A DNA stretch of 64,000 bases from Candidatus Firestoneibacteriota bacterium. Its GTDB lineage: Bacteria; Oederibacteriota; D2-FULL-39-29. The notes under the pieces were generated by a model, which made no database searches, was not told where the DNA came from, and saw nothing but the letters and a program-made list of their open reading frames with translations. Shown here in pieces: positions 8,251 to 16,502 of the stretch (positions are counted from its first letter, which is position 1; each line of letters begins with the position of its first letter). The position numbers and the translations under genes were made by a program. The stretch is taken from contig CAIYPD010000052.1 of the NCBI GenBank assembly GCA_903928075.1, positions 1-64,000 of the forward strand. Direction: 5' to 3'.

Positions 8251-8931
8251 CTATCTCCCGTACTGTTTTACCAGTTTTTCGTCGTAAGGGGCAGACCGGT
8301 TCTTGCAGACTTCTCTCGGGCAGAGCTGGCAGGTTTTAAAATCCACTTCCGAGGGGTACAGGATTCCCGAGACGGTTTTATTGGGCATCATAAGGAAGCT
8401 TTCGGTGAGTCTTACACCTATAAGTTTTTCGGTGTCACCGAAGACGGAAAACAATTCTTTTTGCTGCTGTATCGGCCAGATATCGGCGGCACCGGAGCCG
8501 GGGCTCATATTGGACGCTTTTTTGATACCAAATCTTCTTTCTATGAATTCTTTGAAGTATTTCCTCGCCGAAAATAGTGCGGCTTCTTTTATGCTATCCA
8601 ACCAGAATTCCTGAAGAAAATCTGCCTCGGGCAATTTGACCTGCCCGAATTCCGCGCCGCAGGTAATAATATACGGAAACACCCTTTCAACCTTATCAAG
8701 GTTCTTTCGAAGCACATTGCTGGTAAAAATCACCCTTTCAAAATCAACGCTGTCGACGCCCTTTTCTTTAACATAAAGAATATCATAAATAACCTTTGGT
8801 CGCGCCACCTTCGCCGCAGCAGCCAAAATGCCTTCAAAATCCTTCGCATCATCGCTCCCCAACTCAAGGTGAAGTTTCTTCAACAGGTCATGCAATTCAT
8901 ACTCAAAAGGAATGTCTTTTAAGATTTCCAT
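8251..8931 (-). CDS. Stand-alone MetH-activation-domain protein
   Basis: The 226-residue protein resembles the reactivation domain of B12-dependent methionine synthase, which binds S-adenosylmethionine and helps re-methylate oxidised cobalamin. Key signatures are SPGSG (143-147), the WPIQQQKELF helix, IGVRLTESFLMMPNKTVSGI (171-190) and a C-terminal cysteine cluster CQLCPREVC (Cys201, 204, 209). Such stand-alone copies are known near corrinoid methyltransferases. Here no MetH follows, but a URO-D-type methyltransferase is encoded at 43.3 kb. The Cys cluster could bind a metal. The start has AAGGAG. Confidence 0.8.
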   Translation of the reverse strand: MEILKDIPFEYELHDLLKKLHLELGSDDAKDFEGILAAAAKVARPKVIYDILYVKEKGVDSVDFERVIFTSNVLRKNLDKVERVFPYIITCGAEFGQVKLPEADFLQEFWLDSIKEAALFSARKYFKEFIERRFGIKKASNMSPGSGAADIWPIQQQKELFSVFGDTEKLIGVRLTESFLMMPNKTVSGILYPSEVDFKTCQLCPREVCKNRSAPYDEKLVKQYGR

Positions 8932-9002
8932 ACTCTTAGTCTCCTTAATGCAGCCCCGAAGGCATCGTAATAATAACTTGAAACTGAATTAGCCATTGTC
9001 AT
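8919..9002 (-). CDS. Possible 27-residue leader ORF
   Basis: An ATG at 9002, preceded by AGGTGA, opens a 27-codon frame (MTMANSVSSYYYDAFG and on). It stops 13 bases inside the MetH-activation-like gene and spans that gene's own SD. It could be a coupled leader peptide or a gene remnant. There is no family match, and its length makes chance likely. Confidence 0.2.
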   Translation of the reverse strand: MTMANSVSSYYYDAFGAALRRLRVWKS

Positions 9003-9016
9003 TATTTCACCTGTGT

Positions 9017-10018
9017 TTATTTCAGTTTACTGAGTTTAAAGGCTGAGTATAGGGCCATGATAAAGACTATTAAATATAGTATCCCTGCCTGAATGGCGGG
9101 GAGTTTTACGGCGGTGTAGGCGATGATTGTAAGGGCCAGGCCGATGGAATAGGTTAATATAACTACATGCTTAATTGAAAGGCCGTTGCGATGCAGGCGT
9201 AAGGGGAAATGGTCGGGACTCCCGAAGTAAACGGGTTTGCCCTGTTTTACACGCATCCACATCACGAAAAAGGTATCAAATATTGGCACACCCAGGATAA
9301 CCACCGGGGTCAGGACGGCAAGGTTATTATTTATAGTGTAGCTTTCGGTAAGGGAAAGCGCCGCAAGCATAAAACCCAAAAACAAGCTCCCGGCATCTCC
9401 CATAAAGATTCTGGCGGGATTAAAATTATAAACCAGGAAGCCAAGACAGGCCCCGGCAAGCGACAAAGAGGCAAGAGGACTGAAGGTTTTTCCCGCATCC
9501 ACTCCGAGCACAAAGTAAGTGAGCGCCGCAACGACGGCAATACCGGAGGACAAACCATCCATGATATCCAGAAGGTTAAAAGCATTTGTTATTCCCACCA
9601 CCCAGAGGATAGTAAAGGCAATATTAAGTATTTCATTACCCAGGAACTGAATCTTTATTCCAAAAATCACCAGTATAATTGAGGCAAATATTTGAACACA
9701 GAATTTAAACGGTACCGAGAGTTTTTTAATATCATCCACAAGGCCCAGCGCAAAAATAATAGTGCCGGCCAGAGTCAAGCCCGCAATGCCTTTTAAAGTG
9801 TGATATTCAAAAAGTTGGTTGGCTATCAAGGTAAAAAAGAAGGCGAAAAATATCGCAACACCGCCCAGATACGGAATGGCTTTTTCATGCTTCTTGAGCT
9901 TATTATCCGGTTTATCCAAAATACCGTATTTTCTTGCCATAAAACCGCAAAGCGGGACAAAACCAAGGGCTAAGATAAAAGCACTGAAAAATATGTAACT
10001 GTATTTTAAATAATCCAT
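9017..10018 (-). CDS. WecA/TagO-type undecaprenyl-phosphate sugar-1-P transferase
   Basis: The 333-residue polytopic enzyme of the MraY/WecA/TagO superfamily should transfer a HexNAc-1-phosphate to undecaprenyl phosphate, starting envelope polysaccharide synthesis. It has about ten hydrophobic segments. The Mg2+ motif LVDD is at 93-96, NAFNLLDIMDG at 145-155, FMGDAGS at 205-211, and the HFPLRLH box of the WecA/TagO branch at 270-276 (MraY differs here). The ATG overlaps the end of the GT2 gene by 13 bases. It is last in the scpB-pheA-aroQ-polymer operon. The exact sugar nucleotide is unknown. Confidence 0.9.
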   Translation of the reverse strand: MDYLKYSYIFFSAFILALGFVPLCGFMARKYGILDKPDNKLKKHEKAIPYLGGVAIFFAFFFTLIANQLFEYHTLKGIAGLTLAGTIIFALGLVDDIKKLSVPFKFCVQIFASIILVIFGIKIQFLGNEILNIAFTILWVVGITNAFNLLDIMDGLSSGIAVVAALTYFVLGVDAGKTFSPLASLSLAGACLGFLVYNFNPARIFMGDAGSLFLGFMLAALSLTESYTINNNLAVLTPVVILGVPIFDTFFVMWMRVKQGKPVYFGSPDHFPLRLHRNGLSIKHVVILTYSIGLALTIIAYTAVKLPAIQAGILYLIVFIMALYSAFKLSKLK

Positions 10019-10959
10019 CTTGTTATTTCTTTTTCCCCTTTCCCTTTAAGTATTTTTCCTTTAAGTTTCATTTTATTACGGAGTTTAAAGTATTTTTTCA
10101 TACCGGGTATAACTTTTATATCAAAAACCAGAAGATAAAGCCAAAAGAATATCTCATAGACAAGAACGAAAGGCATATATTTTATGAGCATCCCTGCCGA
10201 CGCATTCTTGGTAAGGACCAGATAACGGTTTGCAAGCAAGTGCCTCTTTAATTTGAGAGGTTTCTGCCGGAAGAGAAAGAACTTATTCTTCTGCACGCTG
10301 TCGCTGCCCCCGCGGTAATGAAGCGCGACTGCGGCAGGCTCATAATAACATTTCCAACCCAGTCGGGAAGCCCTAAGCCCGAGGTCAAAGTCTTCAAAAT
10401 ACATAAAATAGTCCTCATCAAAATATTCATCTTCAAAACGGAGGCCTTCCAGCAGTTCCTTCTTCAAAAGCATTACAGCGCCGCAAGCGGAGAATATCTG
10501 CCCCGCAGGGTAATTTTCATCCTTTTTTCCGTAATTTCTCTCAATAGGCCTTATGGACTTACGGATAAACTGGCCGGCGGAATCCACCAGTTTTTCATCC
10601 TGCTGTCTTAATAGTTTGCCGGAAAACATTCCAAATGACTTGTCCTGTTTTGCGGCTGAGTTAGAGAGTTTTTCCAGAAAATCCGGTTTCAGACGGGTAT
10701 CAGAATTTAAGATCAGCGCGGCCTCTCCCCGCATAAGGCGTATACCTGTATTTGCGGCCGCCGCGTAACCTGCGTTCTTACTTAAAAACACCGTTTTTAT
10801 CTCTTTAAAACTTTCAAGCAATGTTTTCGAGCCGTCGGTTGAAAAGGAATCAACCATTATTATCTCAAACGGCTTTTTGGTCTGTGCAAGTAAGGAGGTA
10901 AGACATTCCTTAATATATTTTTCTCCGTTATAATTGACGACTATCGCGGAAATTTTCAT
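10006..10959 (-). CDS. Family 2 glycosyltransferase, rhamnosyltransferase-like
   Basis: The 317-residue GT2 enzyme has the N-terminal GT-A fold (VVNYNGEKYIKECLTSLLAQ, residues 7-26), the nucleotide-binding MVDSFSTDGS and the metal-binding NSDTR. The acceptor end FEDFDLGLRASRLGWKC is typical of WbbL-like rhamnosyltransferases. The C-terminus has one hydrophobic segment (about 255-280) and a basic tail, so it may associate with the membrane. It probably extends a lipid-linked glycan. Its ATG overlaps the stop of the upstream polymerase gene (ATGA), and the WecA-type gene begins inside its end. The sugar donor cannot be read from sequence. Confidence 0.88.
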   Translation of the reverse strand: MKISAIVVNYNGEKYIKECLTSLLAQTKKPFEIIMVDSFSTDGSKTLLESFKEIKTVFLSKNAGYAAAANTGIRLMRGEAALILNSDTRLKPDFLEKLSNSAAKQDKSFGMFSGKLLRQQDEKLVDSAGQFIRKSIRPIERNYGKKDENYPAGQIFSACGAVMLLKKELLEGLRFEDEYFDEDYFMYFEDFDLGLRASRLGWKCYYEPAAVALHYRGGSDSVQKNKFFLFRQKPLKLKRHLLANRYLVLTKNASAGMLIKYMPFVLVYEIFFWLYLLVFDIKVIPGMKKYFKLRNKMKLKGKILKGKGEKEITRWII

Positions 10960-13900
10960 CTTCTTTCTCCGGTGGAGACAAGCATCTTCTCATAATCTAT
11001 GACCGCAGCATCTTTATACCTGGCGTTTATTTCAAAAGCCAGGTTTCTTTCATAAACCGCGGCTTTCGGGTTTTTGAGCTTACTATAGATTCCGGAAAGA
11101 AGCAGGTGCGCTCCGACAAAATTAGGTTCTAACCTGACCGCCTCCCTCACATACTGCAGGGCTAAATTGTAATCAGCGCTCTCCGCATAAAGATAGGCCA
11201 ATTCAAATTTCAGGAAAACATCGTATGGGTAAAGTTTAACCGCTTTAATATATTCCGGAAACACTTCCTTCTTTATTCCTGCAATATAATAGAGCAGGGC
11301 CAGATGTTTATGGTAATGGGCATTTGCAGGATTTTTTTTCTGCGCCTCTTTAAAACTCTCTTCAGCCAGGCCTATAAATTTTGGGTCCTTCGTTGTTCTG
11401 TAATTGTACCGGTAAAGTTTCCCCAGTTCCGCAAAACTTCCTGCGTTGGCGGGATTTAAAAAAGTTGAGAGTTTGAGATTTCTTTCCAAAATCAAAGAAG
11501 TTGCCGGTTTTTGCTCAAAGAAATACACAGAAAAGAAGTTCATCCCCGCCAGCCCCAAAAATATTACGGCAACCAAGGTCAGAGAACTATTAAAAGAGAG
11601 CATCTTATTATCTTTGAAGACCCGGTAGTTTTTTTCCGACAGGTACTCAGAAAATAAAACGCCTGTTAAAAGCACAAGAAGTAAAAGGGTTGGCAGGAAA
11701 TGTAGATTAAAATCCACCAGCGCATGCACCAAAAGCCCGCAAAGCGCAGTAAAAACAGAAGCGGCAATTAAGAGTTTCTCCTTATCCAGGGTCTTCCTGA
11801 TAATAAAGAGAAATTGCCGTATTATCACAAAAAGAAATACTAATATCAGTACTCCCCCTGCAATACCTGTTTCGGCAAGAAACTGCAGGTACTCATTATG
11901 GGCATGATGCTGTACTCTGGTAAAGTTTCCAATTGAACCGCCGACAGGGAAATAGTATTTTGGCACCACATCTTTGTAGGTATTCAGCCCAAAACCTGTA
12001 AAGGGCTTTTCCCTATAAAGTTTAATCGCACTCCCCCAGATCTTAGTCCGGGAGTAAGCCGCTTCATCGGTTACACCCAGGGTCATGGCCCGTTTCATAA
12101 TGGGATTTAAAGGGGTAAGAGAAACAGCAAGCAGAGCAAGCAGTCCCAGAGTAAGATTTCTTCTATATCTCCCGGAGACCGCTTTTTTGCCCGCCAAAAT
12201 GTTTATCAGTATTATAAACAGGCAAATACTGCAGACCGCAACGAGTAGACCGCCCCTCGATTTTGTCAGAACCAGGCAGAACAAAGAGGCAGCAGAAGCA
12301 ATAATAAATAAGACTCTATCCCGGCCTCTTGCTTTAACAATTTGGAATAATAAAAAGCCGAAACCCGAAGCAAGAAAACCTCCGAGTAGATTAGGATTGG
12401 TAAACAAGCCGAAGGACCTTTGCGCGCCGCTGTAATAATACCCGGCTATGCCGGAAAGCGCAAGCCCGAGACAGAGCCAGGAAATAAAATAAAACACAAA
12501 ATTAGTATCTCCATCCTTTTTAATAGAGTTGGCTGTAGAATAAAAGAGCATAAAACAACCCAGAAGCAGAAAAATACTCTGAAAAGAAGCAAAGCGGTTC
12601 ACGGAAAATACGCAAGAAAGTAAGGCTAAAAGCAAAAAACACATAAGCGGAATATCCAGGGCTGTTTTAATAAACTTTTCCCTGTTATATATTACCATCA
12701 GAAAGAGTATCGCACTTAGGATTGCAAACAAGAAGAGAGACACATTCTCCTGCCTGGCGAATAAAATAGCACTCCCCATAGCCGTCATAAGCAACACAGG
12801 AAAATACTTTTTTAATTCTACCCGGGCGCACGAAGTCGTCACACCGGCAAAGAAGAAGGCGATTATCGAATTCTGCCAGTAATTGCTGTCCACATCAAAC
12901 ATATTGTGAACAAGAAAAGAAATAAAGCCCGCAAAGATACCGGCAAAAATATATTTTTCTGAACCTCCCAGCTTTTTAAGTACCACTATTCCCTCTTTGA
13001 GAATCCCTGCAAGAAATAAAATAAGCAGCCCGAATCCAAGCACTCCATTTTCAGTTAAAGTCTGCAGGTACCAGTTATGCGGATATTTGACTCCGGTTCC
13101 TGCAAGTTCCCCGTAAGAGCCGATGCCACTCCCCAAAAGCGGATTTTTCAGGAACACTACTGAACTTTCTTTGAAATACGCTAAACGGTTGATTATCGAG
13201 TTATCCTCTTTTGCAAAATTTAAAAATTCCGGCCGCATAAGAAGTATGGCTAAGACAAAAACCGCGGTCAAAGAAAAACTGACAAGAATTAATCTGTTCT
13301 TCTCTTTAACAATATAAAACAGATAGATTATAAGGCCTATTACCGCCGAAACAAAACCCCCTGCCGACTTTGTCAGGACTAAAGCAGTAAGCAATGTCAA
13401 AAAACAAAGGCCGGTTCCGGCTCTTAATTTAATATTTTTGTAATTTACAAGAAACAGGCCTAATGACACAGGCAAGGCCATTGCCAGAAAACCTGCAAAA
13501 ACATTGGCATTTACGAAAAAGGAAAAGACCCTGCCGGAATCTATGCTTTTTTGTATTTCAACAGCTATTCTTTGATCCTTAATCAGGTCTGTGTTTAAAG
13601 CGAGATACCCGGCCAGGTCTTGCAGGCCAAAAATACGCTGGTAGAAGGCAAAAAGAGCCGCGAGCATAGCCCCGGCTACGATTACATAAGCGGCTTTTTC
13701 CCTGTCTTTCGCGCTCGTAAAAGAATGCGCCGCAACAATAAAGAAGACTGAAAGAAAAAGTATTTTGATATTAAAAAGATTAAAAGCCGCAGTTCCGGAA
13801 AGTATCGTCGAAAGCAGGGCAACAGAAGACAAGAACAGGAGATAAAGAACGGGTTTTGACCATGAAAATAGGGGCCTTTTGCCAAATAACCGTAAACAGG

Positions 13901-14027
13901 CAAAACAAAGACCTATAAACAATATCAGTACCGGAAAGACGGTATTCAAAAAATGGAGTCTTTCGGGAGAAAACAGCGGGATAAGAAAAACAAAGACCAG
14001 AAGGCTCCAACGCAGGATTTTATCCAC
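10956..14027 (-). CDS. Double O-antigen-ligase-like membrane protein with TPR tail
   Basis: This 1023-residue protein carries two successive Wzy_C/WaaL-like modules and a soluble TPR region. The first module ends at PHNWYLQTLTENG (316-328) and the second at HHAHNEYLQFLAETG (707-721), each with the loop histidine of lipid-linked-glycan ligases. Internal homology confirms a duplication: FFVNANVFAGFLA near 170 matches LFTNPNLLGGFLA near 541, and LTKSAGG near 218 matches LTKSRGG near 588. About 20 membrane segments are expected. TPR-like helices fill about 850-1010. WaaL/PglL/Wzy proteins join or transfer polymers in the periplasm. The start is GTG after AAGGGG, 5 bases past aroQ. Confidence 0.85.
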   Translation of the reverse strand: MDKILRWSLLVFVFLIPLFSPERLHFLNTVFPVLILFIGLCFACLRLFGKRPLFSWSKPVLYLLFLSSVALLSTILSGTAAFNLFNIKILFLSVFFIVAAHSFTSAKDREKAAYVIVAGAMLAALFAFYQRIFGLQDLAGYLALNTDLIKDQRIAVEIQKSIDSGRVFSFFVNANVFAGFLAMALPVSLGLFLVNYKNIKLRAGTGLCFLTLLTALVLTKSAGGFVSAVIGLIIYLFYIVKEKNRLILVSFSLTAVFVLAILLMRPEFLNFAKEDNSIINRLAYFKESSVVFLKNPLLGSGIGSYGELAGTGVKYPHNWYLQTLTENGVLGFGLLILFLAGILKEGIVVLKKLGGSEKYIFAGIFAGFISFLVHNMFDVDSNYWQNSIIAFFFAGVTTSCARVELKKYFPVLLMTAMGSAILFARQENVSLFLFAILSAILFLMVIYNREKFIKTALDIPLMCFLLLALLSCVFSVNRFASFQSIFLLLGCFMLFYSTANSIKKDGDTNFVFYFISWLCLGLALSGIAGYYYSGAQRSFGLFTNPNLLGGFLASGFGFLLFQIVKARGRDRVLFIIASAASLFCLVLTKSRGGLLVAVCSICLFIILINILAGKKAVSGRYRRNLTLGLLALLAVSLTPLNPIMKRAMTLGVTDEAAYSRTKIWGSAIKLYREKPFTGFGLNTYKDVVPKYYFPVGGSIGNFTRVQHHAHNEYLQFLAETGIAGGVLILVFLFVIIRQFLFIIRKTLDKEKLLIAASVFTALCGLLVHALVDFNLHFLPTLLLLVLLTGVLFSEYLSEKNYRVFKDNKMLSFNSSLTLVAVIFLGLAGMNFFSVYFFEQKPATSLILERNLKLSTFLNPANAGSFAELGKLYRYNYRTTKDPKFIGLAEESFKEAQKKNPANAHYHKHLALLYYIAGIKKEVFPEYIKAVKLYPYDVFLKFELAYLYAESADYNLALQYVREAVRLEPNFVGAHLLLSGIYSKLKNPKAAVYERNLAFEINARYKDAAVIDYEKMLVSTGERR

Positions 14028-14032
14028 ACCCC

Positions 14033-14476
14033 TTACCTTTTTTTAACGAGGCTTAAGGCGGCCAGAAAACCCAGCAGATAGCTGTCTTTGCCGAAACCGA
14101 AGATGCCGCCGGCCGCAACCGGAGAAATAAAGGATTTGTGCCTGAACTCTTCGCGTTTAAAAATATTTGAAAGGTGCACCTCAACGGCAGGAATTTTAAC
14201 CGCAGATATTGCTTCACGGATGGCCAGGCTGGTATGGGTATAGGCGGCAGGATTAATTAAAAGCGCATCGGCCCAGCTCTCGGACTCTTTCTGTATAATA
14301 TTTACTATTTCCCCTTCCGTATTGGTCTGAAATATTTTAATTCCGGCTTTGTTCTTCTTTGCCAGCGCTTGCAGTTCTTTATTTATCGCGGCAAGCGTAA
14401 CCTTGCCATAGATGCCGGGTTCGCGTTTCCCGAGCAGATTCAAATTAGGTCCGTGGATTACCAGGATATTTGCCAT
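14033..14476 (-). CDS. aroQ: 3-dehydroquinate dehydratase, type II
   Basis: The 147-residue cytoplasmic enzyme of the shikimate pathway converts 3-dehydroquinate to 3-dehydroshikimate. Type II features are all present: HGPNLNLLG near the start, the flexible lid with the catalytic arginine and tyrosine (KREPGIYG, about 17-24), NPAAYTHTSLAI (about 75-86) and EVHLSN with the catalytic His (about 98-103). Size fits the family (about 145 residues). It lies between pheA, 158 bases upstream across a spacer with a palindromic repeat, and the polymer genes, with only 5 bases before the next start. Confidence 0.95.
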   Translation of the reverse strand: MANILVIHGPNLNLLGKREPGIYGKVTLAAINKELQALAKKNKAGIKIFQTNTEGEIVNIIQKESESWADALLINPAAYTHTSLAIREAISAVKIPAVEVHLSNIFKREEFRHKSFISPVAAGGIFGFGKDSYLLGFLAALSLVKKR

Positions 14477-14522
14477 TGCAGCTCCGTTATTTCAGATATT
14501 TTTATTACTTACATTGGTAGCC

Positions 14523-14558
14523 AGTCTATAAAGTCCATAAAGTTCGTAAGGTCTAAAA
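14523..14558. repeat. Four degenerate 9-bp tandem units
   Basis: Four consecutive 9-mers on the + strand read AGTCTATAA, AGTCCATAA, AGTTCGTAA and GGTCTAAAA. The same unit in the other orientation occurs at 29480-29515 and, decayed, near 39569. The period of nine with drifting bases suggests slippage-generated DNA. Confidence 0.6.
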
Positions 14559-14592
14559 TCCTTGTATTTATATTATAAGCAATCAGTTATTA

Positions 14593-14627
14593 GTCCACCT
14601 ACGGTGAGATCTCGCCATTAGGCGGAC
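14593..14627. repeat. 35-bp interspersed palindrome, copy A
   Basis: An imperfect inverted repeat with outer arms GTCCACCTA/TAGGCGGAC and a GAGATCTC core. Its reverse complement matches copy B (56467-56501) at nearly every position. It begins 8 bases after the pheA stop, where it could end or stabilise the transcript. No T-tract follows. Confidence 0.75.
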
Positions 14628-14634
14628 AATCGTG

Positions 14635-15708
14635 CTAGTATGCCCCAGGATAGGAGCCTAAAATCTTGACGGTATGCCCCGCTTTTCTTAGATCAGCAAG
14701 CGCCGCCTTTACCTTGGCATCTTCCTTGTGACCTGACATATCCACAAAGAAAAAATACTCCCAGGCTTTTTTCCTGGAAGGCCTCGACTCAATGCTGGTC
14801 AGATTTATTTTTCTTCTCTTAAACGGCAGGAGCATGGAATAGAGCGCCCCAACCTTGTCCTTGAGGGAAACCAGCACGGAAGTTTTATCATTACCTGTCC
14901 TGGCTACCTCTTTTTTGCCTATAACCAGAAAACGCGTGAAATTGTCAGGCACATCCTCGATTTTCACCGCCAGAGTATTAAGCCCATAAATTTCGCCGGC
15001 TAAAGAATTTGCTATGGCCGCACTGCTCTTATCTTTTGCAGCAAGGCGGGCCGATTCTGCGGTGTTTTTTGCCTCAATTACCTCTAACTCCGGGAGATTG
15101 GTCTCTACCCAGTTACGGCACTGCGCCAGCGGCTGCTGAAACACATACAGGCGCTTTAAATCTTCTATCTTCTTTGACTTGCTTAATAAACAGTAGGATA
15201 TTTTGGAGAGCGTTTCCGCGCAAATCTTCAGCTCAGATTCAATAAAAATATCAAGCGTGTGATTTACAACGCCTTCGGTTGAATTTTCAATCGGGATAAC
15301 TCCGTAATCGGCCCGCCCGTTTTCAACTTCGGTAAATATATCCGAGAGATTTTTTATAGCGACATAAGAAACAGCCTGCCCGAAATGAGAAAGAGCGGCA
15401 AGATGCGTAAAGGTGGCCTCGGGGCCCCAGTAAGCGATTTTCAAGGGCGACTGAAGCGCCCGGGAAGCAGAGATAATCTCTCTAAACACCGCCCGAACTG
15501 AATCATCCGGAAAAGGTCCTTTGTTTTTTCCGATTATTTTACCAAAAACCTCGGCCTCGCGCTCCGGAACATAGACATTGCTTGTTTGCCCGCTTTTTTC
15601 TTTTTTTACTTCAAGCGCAAGATTTGCTCTTTGATTAAGTAACGCAAGAAGTTTTTTATCGGTGTCGTCTATTTTATTTCTTATTACTTTTAGTTTCTTT
15701 TTATCCAT
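14635..15708 (-). CDS. pheA: Bifunctional chorismate mutase/prephenate dehydratase
   Basis: The 357-residue P-protein turns chorismate into prephenate and then phenylpyruvate for phenylalanine synthesis. An AroQ-class mutase helix set opens it (KVIRNKIDDTDKKLLALLNQRA). The dehydratase domain follows (IAYWGPEATFTHLAA, PIENSTEGVVNHTLD, then NFTRFLVIGK with the catalytic Thr-Arg-Phe). A C-terminal ACT domain has ESRPSRKKAWEYFFFVD, the phenylalanine-binding ESRP motif, so feedback inhibition is expected. The ATG at 15708 is chosen because AAGGAAAG precedes it; an upstream in-frame ATG (15735) would overlap the previous gene by 35 bases. It overlaps that gene by 8 bases. Confidence 0.93.
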   Translation of the reverse strand: MDKKKLKVIRNKIDDTDKKLLALLNQRANLALEVKKEKSGQTSNVYVPEREAEVFGKIIGKNKGPFPDDSVRAVFREIISASRALQSPLKIAYWGPEATFTHLAALSHFGQAVSYVAIKNLSDIFTEVENGRADYGVIPIENSTEGVVNHTLDIFIESELKICAETLSKISYCLLSKSKKIEDLKRLYVFQQPLAQCRNWVETNLPELEVIEAKNTAESARLAAKDKSSAAIANSLAGEIYGLNTLAVKIEDVPDNFTRFLVIGKKEVARTGNDKTSVLVSLKDKVGALYSMLLPFKRRKINLTSIESRPSRKKAWEYFFFVDMSGHKEDAKVKAALADLRKAGHTVKILGSYPGAY

Positions 15709-16489
15709 TTCTTTCCTTTTCTTTTTTCCCGGCATACAGCATATCGACCATTACTTCGTCGGAGGCTCTGAGCCGGCGGGTCAGGATACCGATAAATAAC
15801 CAGAGGAGTTTGAGAGAAAGCAAATTATTATTGCTTAAAGTTTTCTTAAAATCGTCCCGGGTGACCATAAAGAGACTTGCGTGTTCTGAAGCAACTGCGC
15901 TTGCAGATCTAAAACCGTGGTCTAAAAGCGCAATTTCCCCGAAAAAATCCCCTTCTTTTAAGGTTGCGAGAACTTCAGTTTTGCCCTGCAGGTTCTTTTT
16001 AATAATATTAACCTTGCCGTTTATAACAATATAGAGGGCTTTGCCTTCGGAACCCTCCTCAAAGATGCTCTGTCCCGCCTTAAAATATACCTCACTGCAA
16101 ATCTTTCTTATATACCAGGATTCTTCATCATTTAAGGTACTAAAGGGCTTTATCGTTTTTAGAAACAAGACCGAGCCGGTATAAACCGAGATTTCTCTGG
16201 CCTTTTCCTGAGAGAGGCTATTAAAAGTTACTGCCGAGAAGAACTTATCCTCAACTTCAAAAGAGCGGGTTACCAGACCTGGCACATTTTCCTGTTTTTT
16301 CCCTTCCTGGAGCTCAAAATTCAGGAGAATTTTGGTTCCCTGCGGTAGAAAAGTATTTAGGACCAACCCGATGCCGTCAGCCCCTATGTTTACTATGGTA
16401 CCGGCAAAGAACCGGTCGCCAAGTTCTTTAACAACAACTCTGACAGGAATTTTAATTTCAATCCTCTGCACTTTTCTTCTTTCATTCAT
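15701..16489 (-). CDS. PilZ-cyclic-nucleotide-binding fusion, copy 1
   Basis: The 262-residue cytoplasmic protein has an N-terminal PilZ domain (about 1-100) and a C-terminal cNMP-binding domain (about 115-235). PilZ binds c-di-GMP through RxxxR and (D/N)xSxxG motifs. RKVQR is present, but the second motif reads NIGADG, with Ser replaced by Gly, so binding may be weaker. The cNMP phosphate cassette FFGEIALLDHGFRSASAV keeps the Glu and Arg that hold cyclic nucleotide. No DNA-binding domain follows. It is a close paralogue of the gene immediately upstream (13-base gap) and overlaps pheA by 8 bases. The output partner is unknown. Confidence 0.85.
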   Translation of the reverse strand: MNERRKVQRIEIKIPVRVVVKELGDRFFAGTIVNIGADGIGLVLNTFLPQGTKILLNFELQEGKKQENVPGLVTRSFEVEDKFFSAVTFNSLSQEKAREISVYTGSVLFLKTIKPFSTLNDEESWYIRKICSEVYFKAGQSIFEEGSEGKALYIVINGKVNIIKKNLQGKTEVLATLKEGDFFGEIALLDHGFRSASAVASEHASLFMVTRDDFKKTLSNNNLLSLKLLWLFIGILTRRLRASDEVMVDMLYAGKKEKERNG

Positions 16490-16502
16490 AGGTTTTTCTC
16501 CC

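Noticed and set aside
8020..8577. A 185-residue + strand open frame
   Set aside because: It runs opposite the MBL-fold and MetH-activation genes, whose - strand products have well-defined motifs.
9209..9682. A 157-residue + strand open frame
   Set aside because: It is the antisense of the WecA-type gene; its charged low-complexity content comes from the membrane-protein codons on the other strand.
14523..14627. CRISPR array
   Set aside because: Units are only nine bases with no unique spacers, and the palindrome is a single element.
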